Of a stretch of 64,000 nt of DNA, positions 51,401 to 59,596 are shown in pieces. The position numbers were made by a program, and so were the translations under genes. Source of the DNA: Romanomermis culicivorax (taxonomy: Eukaryota > Nematoda > Enoplea > Mermithida > Mermithidae); the NCBI GenBank assembly GCA_963922205.1, contig CAWUHX010000276.1:372001-436000 (forward strand), in the 5' to 3' direction. Positions within the stretch are counted from its first letter, which is position 1. The number at the start of each line of letters is the position of its first letter. The notes beneath the pieces are model-generated. The model had not been told where the DNA came from and searched no databases. It was given only the letters and a program-made list of their open reading frames with translations.

Positions 51401-54202
51401 GAAACTAGTGAATAACTCAGCTCCAATTGCCGGGTAAAATTCATTTCGGTCGCGAAGCATTTTTACCATCTTTTTTGTTTTGTTTTTGACCATGTTTTGG
51501 CACAAAAAAATTTGGAATGGCACAAAAAATTTTGAGCGTTTGTGCCAATTGGCACAAATTTTTTGGCTGGTCAAACATTAAATTTTCTCGATTTTTAGAC
51601 GTTTTAGGGGCTGAAAATGCAAAAATTTTTCGGCGCTACGCGCCGAATCAATGAATATAATATTTCCTATTCGTACATTTGACCCGAACGCGAACGATTT
51701 CTCTTTGAACAGTGTATTAGTATCGTTGCAGCAAACTTTATAGGCTGTCAAGACTGATGAGTGAAAAGAAATTCTGAATATTCTCTCTTCATTCAGTCAG
51801 ATTCGGATTTAAAACTGAAATTGTTACTTTTTGTGTTTGATTGATTCAAATAGAAAAATCGATATCGTTGATAATGGCACAATGTTTCGATCGAAAATTA
51901 ACACGATTTTCGACTTTATTTTCTCTAGTCTTTACATGGTTGTTAAATAAACATTATTCGTTCGTAGTCGAAAATCGAATCAATTTAAACTTCCTGAACA
52001 ATTCTAGAGCTATTTAAATTGTCTCAGCATTCCATTTCCTTTTGGGATTTCGTGAACTATTTTGTTGCACAGTTTTTTCTCTTCTCACTGACATGGTTAG
52101 CTGAAAAATAGGTTGGGCACGATTTTTACAAAAAATTAATGCGTTAAACAATAACTTTTCATCAAACTTTTGGCCTAAAACTTTTCCGCAGTTTTAAGTA
52201 TGTCTCTAGTAAAAAAAAAATTTTTGTGCCATTGGCACAAATTTTTTTGGCCTCTTGTGCCAATTGGCACAAATGTCCGTGCACAAAAAGAACGCTGACT
52301 GGAAGGCTTGAAAAAGCTCAAAAACAGTGCGATAAAGCGTCTGTGAGCATTTTTAAGCCAAAAAACGAGGATTTTAAAACGAAAAAAAATTTTTTCCACA
52401 TGTGGAAAAGAAATTTGACCCCTTTCCACATTTGTGGAAAAAAGTTCGTGGGAAAAAGTTCGTGGGAAAAAAAACAGTGCCAGTGTTGCCAGATGGAATT
52501 ATTAAAAACCCGTCATTTTTTCGAAAAAAACCGAAAATCCCGTCACATCCCGTCACATAAATTTTGAAACCCGTCACAAACCCCGTCAACGAAATTATAA
52601 AAAAAACTAATACATAATCGATACAAACGTGAGAAATAAAATGGAAAAGCGTATATTACGTAATATTATGTACAACAATGACAAAATTCTGAATAAAATA
52701 ATTAACTATTAATTGTAGGTAACAAAACATTTTTACTTAACGTGGAGTGCAAGACATACTTATTATAGAAGTCCCACCAAACGCACTTGTAAATAACTAA
52801 AACCTCTCCCATATTGTAAAATTCCATTAAATTTGTAAAGATTCAATGAAAAATTTGGGCAGAGCATCCGGCCGACCCTCTCGTTTTTGCAATACCTTAA
52901 ATTCCTAAAAAAAATCCATAAAAAATTTGGGCAGAGCCTCCGGCCGACCTTCTCGTTTTTGAAGTATTACTTTGAAGTATTACTTTACTGAAGTAATACA
53001 ATACTATAGAATTAATTAAAATTTTGGGCTGAACAATCAATTAAGTGCATGTTAAAAAAGCAAAAACCCAAAAAAACCCAAAAGTTTACGATTTGTCAGC
53101 CCCTGCTAGAAATGCATACCCGTAGATAACAAAAAAAACCAATAATTAACCAATAAATGCAGCATAAATTGGTTCGAAACGGCATCATCAACATATATTC
53201 ACGCCTCACGGGTTCTGATTTATTTTTTAAAGTATGGAATGTACCCATGGTTTCTTTTTTGTGCACAATGCATATTTTTTCAGGTCCTTGCACAAATTTT
53301 TTGCATCTAAATGTGCAATTGTATATACTTATAACGTTACGTGCACAAATTTAAGTGGGTGTGCACAGCCGGTGAACAAAAAACGACCAAAATTCGTGCA
53401 TAAAAAAGAAACACTGAATGTACCTAAACCTACCTTACCAATTACACTTTCACTTTAAAGCATAGTTTTTACTTGCAATCTTAAATATAATCACATTTCC
53501 AACTTCGCCAAAAAATCGATAATAAAAAAACACCAAAAATAATAAATAAACAGTATACTATGCAATACATCGTAAACCAAGCCAACCCAAATGTATGGAA
53601 ATATCTCAATCCGTCAAAAACTCATTCCCGTCACACAACCCGTCAATATCGTCAGATTCCCGTCAATTCCGTCACAAATAGTGAAATACCGTCACAAATC
53701 CCGTCATTTTTTCATCCCGTCAAACTTCCCGTCAATTGCCTCGTTTCCCGTCAAAATTGACGGGAACCCGTCACATCTGGCAACACTGAACAGTGCATAG
53801 AGATAAGGATTGTTGAGGTTGAATATACAGTATATACTCGATGCGGAAAAATATACTTGTGACTATTAAACCTTGATCAAATATCTATTTTCGTTATAGT
53901 TTGACGTGACCGGAGCCTCGCAAGCCGGCAGTGGTGGTGAATACGATGTCCAAGTAGGTTTTGCTTGGTCAAATGGTGTCGTGCTCGATTTATTGCGAAA
54001 ATACGGTCACGCATTACACTATCCCAAAACCGAAAAACTTCCACCCATGGCTGCTTATCATTTATCGACCAAAAATTGGAAATACAATTCCCCTGTGGGA
54101 AGTGGCGTATTTCTTGTGAAATATTATTGCTTGAAACAATTAGCATGGACGATATTCTCCTTTTTGTTCACGCTTATTTTCAATTTGCATTTTTGTTTGT
54201 GA
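42495..54202 (+). CDS. Trehalase B, complete eleven-exon gene
   Basis: Alpha,alpha-trehalase (GH37), 620 residues. Exons: 42495-42577, 42804-42904, 43050-43160, 43242-43329, 43397-43439, 43639-43832, 44291-44589, 44819-45007, 45091-45317, 45378-45602, 53900-54202; all junctions are GT-AG and in frame. The start gives a signal peptide MLYYHYFILLICILNVFHA. Then IFCNGPILEAV, PGGRFREYYNWDSLW (signature 1), [38 protein letters not shown] (catalytic Asp), QWDFPNGWPNAQHMI (signature 2) and [17 protein letters not shown] (catalytic Glu). All key residues are kept. The C terminus, after GSG, is LAWTIFSFLFTLIFNLHFCL with no polar tail, as in a GPI-anchor signal or a tail membrane segment. An upstream ATG at 42489 in another frame lacks a signal peptide. 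The last intron is 8.3 kb. Confidence 0.93.
45731..46020. repeat. Palindrome-bounded repeat in trehalase B intron 10
   Basis: A palindrome GGTAGGTGTATTACACCTACC (45731-45751, centre T) and a hairpin with perfect 13-bp arms GCCTGTAATACTG, loop AGTA (45991-46020), stand 240 bp apart; both are followed or preceded by AGGCAT/ATGCCT. They may be the folded ends of one small element. Neither has coding sense. Confidence 0.45.
46021..47785. other. Intron 10 of trehalase B, unassigned repeat-like sequence
   Basis: AT-rich sequence with blocks such as TTTTCGGACCCCAATCGCG that echo MITE interiors, but no bounded element, exon or RNA gene. Confidence 0.35.
47786..48101. mobile_element. hAT-type MITE, CATACCTGTAA family
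   Basis: CATGCCTGTAAAACCTCC at the left and CCCCAATTACAGGTATG at the right. Flanks ATTTTGGA and ATTTAAGA agree at six of eight bases. G and C runs lie beside the ends as in the 18684 copy. Confidence 0.65.
48536..49513. mobile_element. Inverted-repeat element with GCACCTGA...GATTATAGCAA ends
   Basis: The left GCTCGCACCTGAACTGGATT plus ATAGCAAGCAATGATCA is mirrored by TGATCATTGTTTGCTATAAT plus CTAGCTGAGGTGCGA at the right, about 36 bp. Inside are TCGGCGCTAGGCGCCGA and GGCGCCGCTAG hairpins and GTGCCATT/GGCACAAA words. Long opposing ORFs over it are hairpin products. A part copy is at 51480-51800. Confidence 0.6.
49514..50189. other. Intron 10 of trehalase B, no bounded feature
   Basis: Contains a GGGCGCCAAGCGCCCC hairpin near 49920, a mark of the GC-hairpin repeat family, but no definable element. 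Confidence 0.35.
50190..50460 (+). repeat. tRNA-derived SINE-like repeat with TTAGGC tract, uninterrupted copy
   Basis: The 3' part (50341-50460) has TGTAGTGGTACACGCATTAA and CAGGTTCGATTCTTG, tRNA-type A and B boxes. The 5' part holds AATAAATG once and TTAGGCTTAGGCTTAGGG. Reverse-complemented, the whole lines up with 20330 down to 19393, which contains two MITEs with target duplications, so this copy preserves both empty sites. Confidence 0.65.
50965..51432 (-). mobile_element. LINE fragment (ORF2 region between endonuclease and reverse transcriptase)
   Basis: The minus strand encodes LVSWPDLFSPCINSEEMYQV, LTPLIDKYVPLIKQK, SKKLGLWKKYRRCKNL, IIAKNDSKVFYTFVNSRL and a short end. The order (W..F, IDKYVP, lysine-rich K.LW.K...., N..FY.FVN..L) is that of the linker between endonuclease and reverse transcriptase in jockey/CR1-type LINEs. 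Neither catalytic domain is present, so it is a truncated fossil, 5' and 3' incomplete. Confidence 0.65.
51480..51800. repeat. Part copy of the GC-hairpin repeat
   Basis: TTTTTCGGCGCTACGCGCCGA and the run GAATCAATGAATATAA through TATAGGCTGTCA match 48900-49040. TTTGTGCCAATTGGCACAAA palindromes occur here and again at 49247 and 52256. No terminal repeats found. Confidence 0.45.
52481..53788. mobile_element. Non-autonomous hAT element with perfect 8-bp duplication
   Basis: Ends are CAGTGTTGCCAGATG and CATCTGGCAACACTG. AACAGTGC flanks both sides (52473-52480, 53789-53796), a perfect 8-bp duplication. Both subterminal zones carry many CCCGTCA words. The 1308-bp interior has no transposase; ORFs in it show no domain. 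It is well preserved, so the insertion is probably recent compared with the other elements of this intron. Confidence 0.85.
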
Positions 54203-54315
54203 TTTTCCGCTAATTTCTTCTGTGTGGTTTTCGTTTTTTGTCACTCTTAGTATCAATGAACGATACGGGTATATGCAATCGAAAGCCGCAAATTTTATTG
54301 CGATATTTTGTACAC

Positions 54316-54321
54316 AATAAA
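54316..54321 (+). terminator. Polyadenylation signal of trehalase B
   Basis: AATAAA 114 bases after the stop codon, in an AT-rich setting. Confidence 0.5.
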
Positions 54322-54934
54322 TATTACAGTAGGGTTGTAGATTATACATGTAGATTATATGATGTCGATCGACGAGTATTTTGATGTAGAACTCGAACGT
54401 TCGACTGCCTGACCATCTGCGGCGTATGAAAAAGCCATCAAATTTTGTTCTCTAATTTCAAGTTTTTGTGAATACGGAGTTCTAATCTGTTATCTGCTTC
54501 CTTCCAAGTTTTTCTAAATTGAGAAATGACAAAAATCAATACTGTAAATATGCTCCTGAAAGTTAAGGCGGGTTCATACCTCATCCGGCGTCCGACATAA
54601 AAAGTCTATTTTTAGATTTTTCATCCGGCAAATCGTCTGGCAATCCGGCACCGGATGACGTCATTTTTTTCTTTTTCCCACGCTGCCGTCCCATTTTATT
54701 GCCGGAAGACTGGAATTTTGCCGGATTAGAAACAGTTTGTACTTTTCCGGATGCCGGAAAGCATTCATTTTCATTTCATTTCTAAAAAGTTAGCAACTTC
54801 ATTGGTCGGCAGTTCAAAAAGCAGCAGGTACGCTGCTACTTGCCAAAGGTCGTAGGTTCACGACCAACAAGCATTGGAGTTGTGTGCTACAAAATCGTAG
54901 CCTAGGGGAGCACCTTAATCTGGGTTCACCTTGT

Positions 54935-55006
54935 GGTGTGGTGGTCTAGTGGTGAGGACATCAGCCCGGAATGCTGGTAACCCAGGTTCGACTCCTGGCT
55001 GCACCC
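54935..55006 (+). tRNA. tRNA-like gene, array copy 1 (isotype uncertain)
   Basis: It folds as a cloverleaf: acceptor GGTGTGG/CTGCACC with two G-T pairs, D arm GTCT/GGAC, anticodon arm TCAGC/GCTGG, four-base variable loop, T arm CCAGG/CCTGG with loop TTCGACT. A box TGGTCTAGTGG and B box GGTTCGACTCC are intact, and CTATTTTTC just downstream is a pol III stop. The anticodon loop is CCGGAAT: position 33 is C instead of the near-universal T and the triplet GGA would be serine, but the long variable arm of serine tRNAs is absent. It is either a SINE head, a pseudo-tRNA or an unusual tRNA. Confidence 0.7.
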
Positions 55007-55212
55007 TATTTTTCAAAAACTTATTTTCACTCCAAAAAAATTCCACATAATTTTCATTTCTAAAAAGTTAGCAACTTCATTGGTCGGCAGTTCAAAAAGC
55101 AGCAGGTACGCTGCTACTTGCCAAAGGTCGTAGGTTCACGACCAACAAGCATTGGAGTTGTGTGCTACAAAATCGTAGCCTAGGGGAGCACCTTAATCTG
55201 GGTTCACCTTGT

Positions 55213-55284
55213 GGTGTGGTGGTCTAGTGGTGAGGACATCAGCCCGGAATGCTGGTAACCCAGGTTCGACTCCTGGCTGCACCC
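55213..55284 (+). tRNA. tRNA-like gene, array copy 2
   Basis: Same 72 bases as copy 1, with the same promoter boxes and T5 stop. Confidence 0.7.
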
Positions 55285-55489
55285 TATTTTTCAAAAACTT
55301 ATTTTCACTCCAAAAAATTCCACATAATTTTCATTTCTAAAAAGTTAGCAACTTCATTGGTCGGCAGTTCAAAAAGCAGCAGGTACGCTGCTACTTGCCA
55401 AAGGTCGTAGGTTCACGACCAACAAGCATTGGAGTTGTGTGCTACAAAATCGTAGCCTAGGGGAGCACCTTAATCTGGGTTCACCTTGT

Positions 55490-55561
55490 GGTGTGGTGGT
55501 CTAGTGGTGAGGACATCAGCCCGGAATGCTGGTAACCCAGGTTCGACTCCTGGCTGCACCC
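55490..55561 (+). tRNA. tRNA-like gene, array copy 3
   Basis: Identical to copy 1. Confidence 0.7.
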
Positions 55562-55766
55562 TATTTTTCAAAAACTTATTTTCACTCCAAAAAATTCCAC
55601 ATAATTTTCATTTCTAAAAAGTTAGCAACTTCATTGGTCGGCAGTTCAAAAAGCAGCAGGTACGCTGCTACTTGCCAAAGGTCGTAGGTTCACGACCAAC
55701 AAGCATTGGAGTTGTGTGCTACAAAATCGTAGCCTAGGGGAGCACCTTAATCTGGGTTCACCTTGT

Positions 55767-55838
55767 GGTGTGGTGGTCTAGTGGTGAGGACATCAGCCCG
55801 GAATGCTGGTAACCCAGGTTCGACTCCTGGCTGCACCC
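55767..55838 (+). tRNA. tRNA-like gene, array copy 4
   Basis: Identical to copy 1. Confidence 0.7.
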
Positions 55839-56043
55839 TATTTTTCAAAAACTTATTTTCACTCCAAAAAATTCCACATAATTTTCATTTCTAAAAAGTT
55901 AGCAACTTCATTGGTCGGCAGTTCAAAAAGCAGCAGGTACGCTGCTACTTGCCAAAGGTCGTAGGTTCACGACCAACAAGCATTGGAGTTGTGTGCTACA
56001 AAATCGTAGCCTAGGGGAGCACCTTAATCTGGGTTCACCTTGT

Positions 56044-56115
56044 GGTGTGGTGGTCTAGTGGTGAGGACATCAGCCCGGAATGCTGGTAACCCAGGTTCGA
56101 CTCCTGGCTGCACCC
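56044..56115 (+). tRNA. tRNA-like gene, array copy 5
   Basis: Identical to copy 1. Confidence 0.7.
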
Positions 56116-56320
56116 TATTTTTCAAAAACTTATTTTCACTCCAAAAAATTCCACATAATTTTCATTTCTAAAAAGTTAGCAACTTCATTGGTCGGCAGTT
56201 CAAAAAGCAGCAGGTACGCTGCTACTTGCCAAAGGTCGTAGGTTCACGACCAACAAGCATTGGAGTTGTGTGCTACAAAATCGTAGCCTAGGGGAGCACC
56301 TTAATCTGGGTTCACCTTGT

Positions 56321-56392
56321 GGTGTGGTGGTCTAGTGGTGAGGACATCAGCCCGGAATGCTGGTAACCCAGGTTCGACTCCTGGCTGCACCC
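56321..56392 (+). tRNA. tRNA-like gene, array copy 6
   Basis: Identical to copy 1. Confidence 0.7.
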
Positions 56393-56597
56393 TATTTTTC
56401 AAAAACTTATTTTCACTCCAAAAAATTCCACATAATTTTCATTTCTAAAAAGTTAGCAACTTCATTGGTCGGCAGTTCAAAAAGCAGCAGGTACGCTGCT
56501 ACTTGCCAAAGGTCGTAGGTTCACGACCAACAAGCATTGGAGTTGTGTGCTACAAAATCGTAGCCTAGGGGAGCACCTTAATCTGGGTTCACCTTGT

Positions 56598-56669
56598 GGT
56601 GTGGTGGTCTAGTGGTGAGGACATCAGCCCGGAATGCTGGTAACCCAGGTTCGACTCCTGGCTGCACCC
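56598..56669 (+). tRNA. tRNA-like gene, array copy 7
   Basis: Identical to copy 1; the unit ends shortly after, at the right-hand GCCGGAAAGCAT. Confidence 0.7.
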
Positions 56670-57618
56670 TATTTTTCAAAAACTTATTTTCACTCCAAAA
56701 AATTCCACATAATTTTCATTGCCGGAAAGCATATTTTGTATGTAATTTCAATAGAACCACGTGTTTAATTGGTATTTGAACATACAATGTATGTGGGAGA
56801 TATCGATTTTTTAGTTGAGGCAAAATTTTGTGTTTTTAATCATGACGTTCGCTTAATTTTTGATTGCTGAATATATTGAATGTTTTTTCCGTTCTTGAAA
56901 GCATTAAAAAAATGCTAGATCAAGAATATCTTGTTCGTCTGACATCATCAACTAATAATTCCGAGTAGACTTGGAAAATAATATTATATATATTTTTAAT
57001 ACGCCCTTTCTCTTGGAACAAACTAGAATATTGAACAGATTTGAAAGTATTTAAACATAGTAAAATCAAGAATAAATTGTCATCCGGCCTTTCCGGCGCC
57101 GGAAGGAGTATGAATTGCCATCCAATCCGGCAATTTGCCAGAAGCCATCCAATCCGGACACTGAATGCCGGAAGCTAAAAATAACTTGCCGGACGCCGGA
57201 TAAAGTATATCCTCGAAAAATACTAAATAATTAGCAGAAAATCTTTCCCTATATGTATATACTGTTTTCATATACCAGTTTGAAGACCCATTTTGAATCA
57301 CGTTATTTTTGCTTGCATGACAAGTATCTATTTTTCCACAACATTAGTTGTTTCGAATATATTTTCATTTCTATGCAAAATTATTCCGCTATGTCTGGCC
57401 ACTTTATGACCAGTATATAAACAAAGTGGCCGCATGGGGAGTCAATAATTGCTTCCCTGTTCTCTGTGTGTGACCAGTTCCGCAAATTTTGCCAAACTAT
57501 AGCATTCCAGCCTTTGTGCATAAATCGAAGAAATTCGATATCGCTTTGGAACTTTGCCAACTTTTTATTCCCACGTAATTTCTCCATTCTACAAAACTTA
57601 TACTTGGTTACGACGAAT

Positions 57619-59418
57619 ATGAATTATTTGCAAGAAAGCGAACGAATCACCAACAAATTGTTGTCCGCATTGGACAGCGCCAGTTGGAAGTTAGCAAAAG
57701 ATACGGTAAGAAAGAAAGCATTGCGGAGCGAGATCTGTCATCAATTTGATTGGTCGAAAAAATTTATTGATTTTTTTAGTTCTGGCAAATTTTCTGGCTT
57801 AGGCTCGGCTTAGTCTTAGGCTTAGGTTTACGCTTAGGCTTAGGTTTAGGTTCAGGCCTAGGCTTAGGCTTGGGCTTAGGCTTGGACTCACGGTTAGGAA
57901 AGAGTAGACTACAATTTTCGATCAATCAAATTGAAGGTACGAAATTTTTCGACCATCAAATTGGTGACAGATCTCGCTCCGCAATGCTTTGTTAAGAACG
58001 GTTAGCTTTTTTCAAGTCACGTGTTCAGGGTTTTCAGTGCTAATCCCTCATTGTCGGTACGATTTTGGCTTGGCTCGATTAATCACTCACTCCCTGAAAG
58101 TCCATTTTTTCACGCAAAAGATTTGACACAGAATATAAGAATTTAAGCGACTTGTATAATAGGTAAATTCGATATCGTTATCAAGAACATGAAGTATACA
58201 GGGTGTCTCCATAAAAAAACGTCTTATGGCGGTACTGGCATCATTTTTTATGAAATTATGCCGGTTTTTTGGACTCAAAACAGTGAAGGTCAGTTGAATA
58301 GACTCACAAATTTTCAATCCTGTGCGACATAACTAGGAAAGGATGAAAAACTACTGCTTTGCACTTTTGAATATCTCTAAAAAACATCTTATAGTATCTA
58401 AGTTTTTCCCTGATAAGTCCTTGAAACAGATATAGTTGTTTTTTATAAAGTACTTGTGAACTGAAAAAGAACACGTCTATATTCTCTTTTACGGCTCCAC
58501 AGGGTCATCATTTACTTTAATGTCGCTGGTTTCAAGGATTTATCTTATGATCTTTCTGACGTCAAATTTTGCATAATGTCCTTTATTCAGGACGGCGTTC
58601 AAATTTATTCCACCGTTTCCGACTATGCCCAGGCTGGCAACATGTACAAAGGAAGTATGGCGTTGGATTTCGCTCCTGGAAAAGTTTTTGCGGCCGTCGA
58701 TCCTACTAAGCCGTATCGTACTCAATGGGATAATATTTTAGATCACGCCGAAATTGTCGAGAAAGTTCAACCGGTGAGATATTGAGCGGAAGATCGTTGT
58801 CAGATTTACAAATAATTAAGTGTAGTTCTGCAGACTGCAAAATGTCAGATTTTTCCCTATTGTAGCACCTCGGGTTTTGCATTGTTTCTATAGTATACAC
58901 CGTGAGCTTCTTTCCTCAGAATATTTACGTCATTCGACACATATCCAAGGCCGTCTTGAAAGGGCTCATTTCCGCCAGAGACACCTACGATTTGGTATCC
59001 TTCGGTGACACCCAGGACCGTCTATTTGTTTCGTGTACGCTTGTTATTGTAGCCTTCGATCTTCTAGATTAATAAATTTTTGGATTACAGGTGCTTCCAT
59101 CGACGTGCCCGGCGCTTCGATTCCTGATTCGAAATTCATTCGCGCCAGACAATATCCGTCCGGTTTTGTGATTGATAAGATTCCGAGGTGGCTCTTCTTT
59201 ACTTTACGGTATATTAAGGTAGCAAGTTAATGTGACCCTATTCTAATTTCAGCAATCCGGATGTTTGTACGTTACACGCCCTAACAAACATGGACATGAA
59301 CCTGAATGCCTTGACCAAGTATTTGTCAGACATCGCCAAACCAACTTTAATGGCTTTGCTTTTGAAAGATTTGCGCGATTTTATGCCCAGATATGACAAA
59401 TTGGCGGCGGAAAATTGA
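57619..59418 (+). CDS. START-domain lipid-transfer protein, STARD4/5-like
   Basis: Five exons, 57619-57705, 58591-58773, 58920-59034, 59091-59187 and 59253-59418, give 215 residues with all junctions GT-AG and phases 0, 0, 1, 2. That is the length of a free-standing START domain such as STARD4 or STARD5, which carry sterols or bile acids between membranes in the cytosol. The sequence runs SASWKLAKDTDGVQIYS, a YKGSMALDFAPGKVFAAV block, QWDNILDHAEIVEKVQP, NIYVIRHISKAVLKGLISAR, a FVSCASIDVPGASIPDS strand pair and a C-terminal helix region LTKYLSDIAKPTLMALLLKD. There is no signal peptide or membrane segment. An in-frame ATG at 57466 would add about 50 residues unlike the family, so I chose 57619. 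Ligand cannot be read from the sequence. Intron 1 holds a foldback repeat. Confidence 0.85.
57715..57990. repeat. Foldback element with a TTAGGC-rich core
   Basis: AAGCATTGCGGAGCGAGATC at 57716 continues to about 57773, and its near-perfect reverse complement lies at 57941-57989. Between the arms, 57795-57900 is built from TTAGGC hexamers and variants (TTAGGT, TTGGGC, TCGGCT). TTAGGC is the nematode telomere repeat. The element starts ten bases inside intron 1 of the START gene. Confidence 0.75.
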
Positions 59419-59590
59419 TTTGATCGAAAATTTTCTCTGTGATGATTCGAGGCAAAAATCTTTCATTTTTTAGCTCCCACGCGTTTTATTTCATTTTTAT
59501 ATATTCCGTGTACTTTTGCTTGTAAATTTGCCCGTATGTGGGGCATTTTCAATTTTATGATTGCTTTCCGGCAGTGCCGATTTTCTAATC

Positions 59591-59596
59591 AATAAA
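59591..59596 (+). terminator. Polyadenylation signal of the START-domain gene
   Basis: AATAAA 173 bases past the stop, followed within 15 bases by a T/G-rich stretch. Confidence 0.5.

Larger units (their letters stand above)
54775..56720 (+). repeat. Seven tandem 277-bp units, each with a tRNA-like gene
   Basis: The word TAAAAAGTTAGCAACTTC recurs at 54783, 55061, 55338, 55615, 55892, 56169 and 56446: one 278-bp step, then five of 277. The units look identical apart from one A in a homopolymer. Each unit has a unique AGCAGGTACGCTGCT hairpin, GGTCGTAGGTTCACGACC (a T-arm-like hairpin with a near B box), and a 72-nt tRNA-like gene ending in a T5 terminator. GCCGGAAAGCAT flanks the array on both sides. 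Confidence 0.9.
54577..57213. mobile_element. Inverted-repeat element (ATCCGGCGTCCG ends) carrying a tRNA array
   Basis: CATACCTCATCCGGCGTCCG at the left is mirrored by CGGACGCCGGATAAAGTATA at the right, followed inwards on both sides by an ATTTTTAG block. The interior is rich in CCGGCA and GCCGGA words and has no transposase. Roughly 0.7 kb of element sequence surrounds an inserted tandem array (54775-56720). No clear target duplication of the outer element is visible. Confidence 0.6.

Noticed and set aside
54775-56720. CRISPR array
   Set aside because: The spacing is regular but the whole 277-bp unit is repeated with no unique spacers, and the genome is eukaryotic.
56594-56779. ORF reading GLVVRTSARNAGNPGSTPG
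   Set aside because: It is a translation of the tRNA-like gene.
58195-58330. ACAGGGTGTCTCC as a mariner-type MITE end
   Set aside because: Only one end was seen, with no inverted partner or TA duplication.
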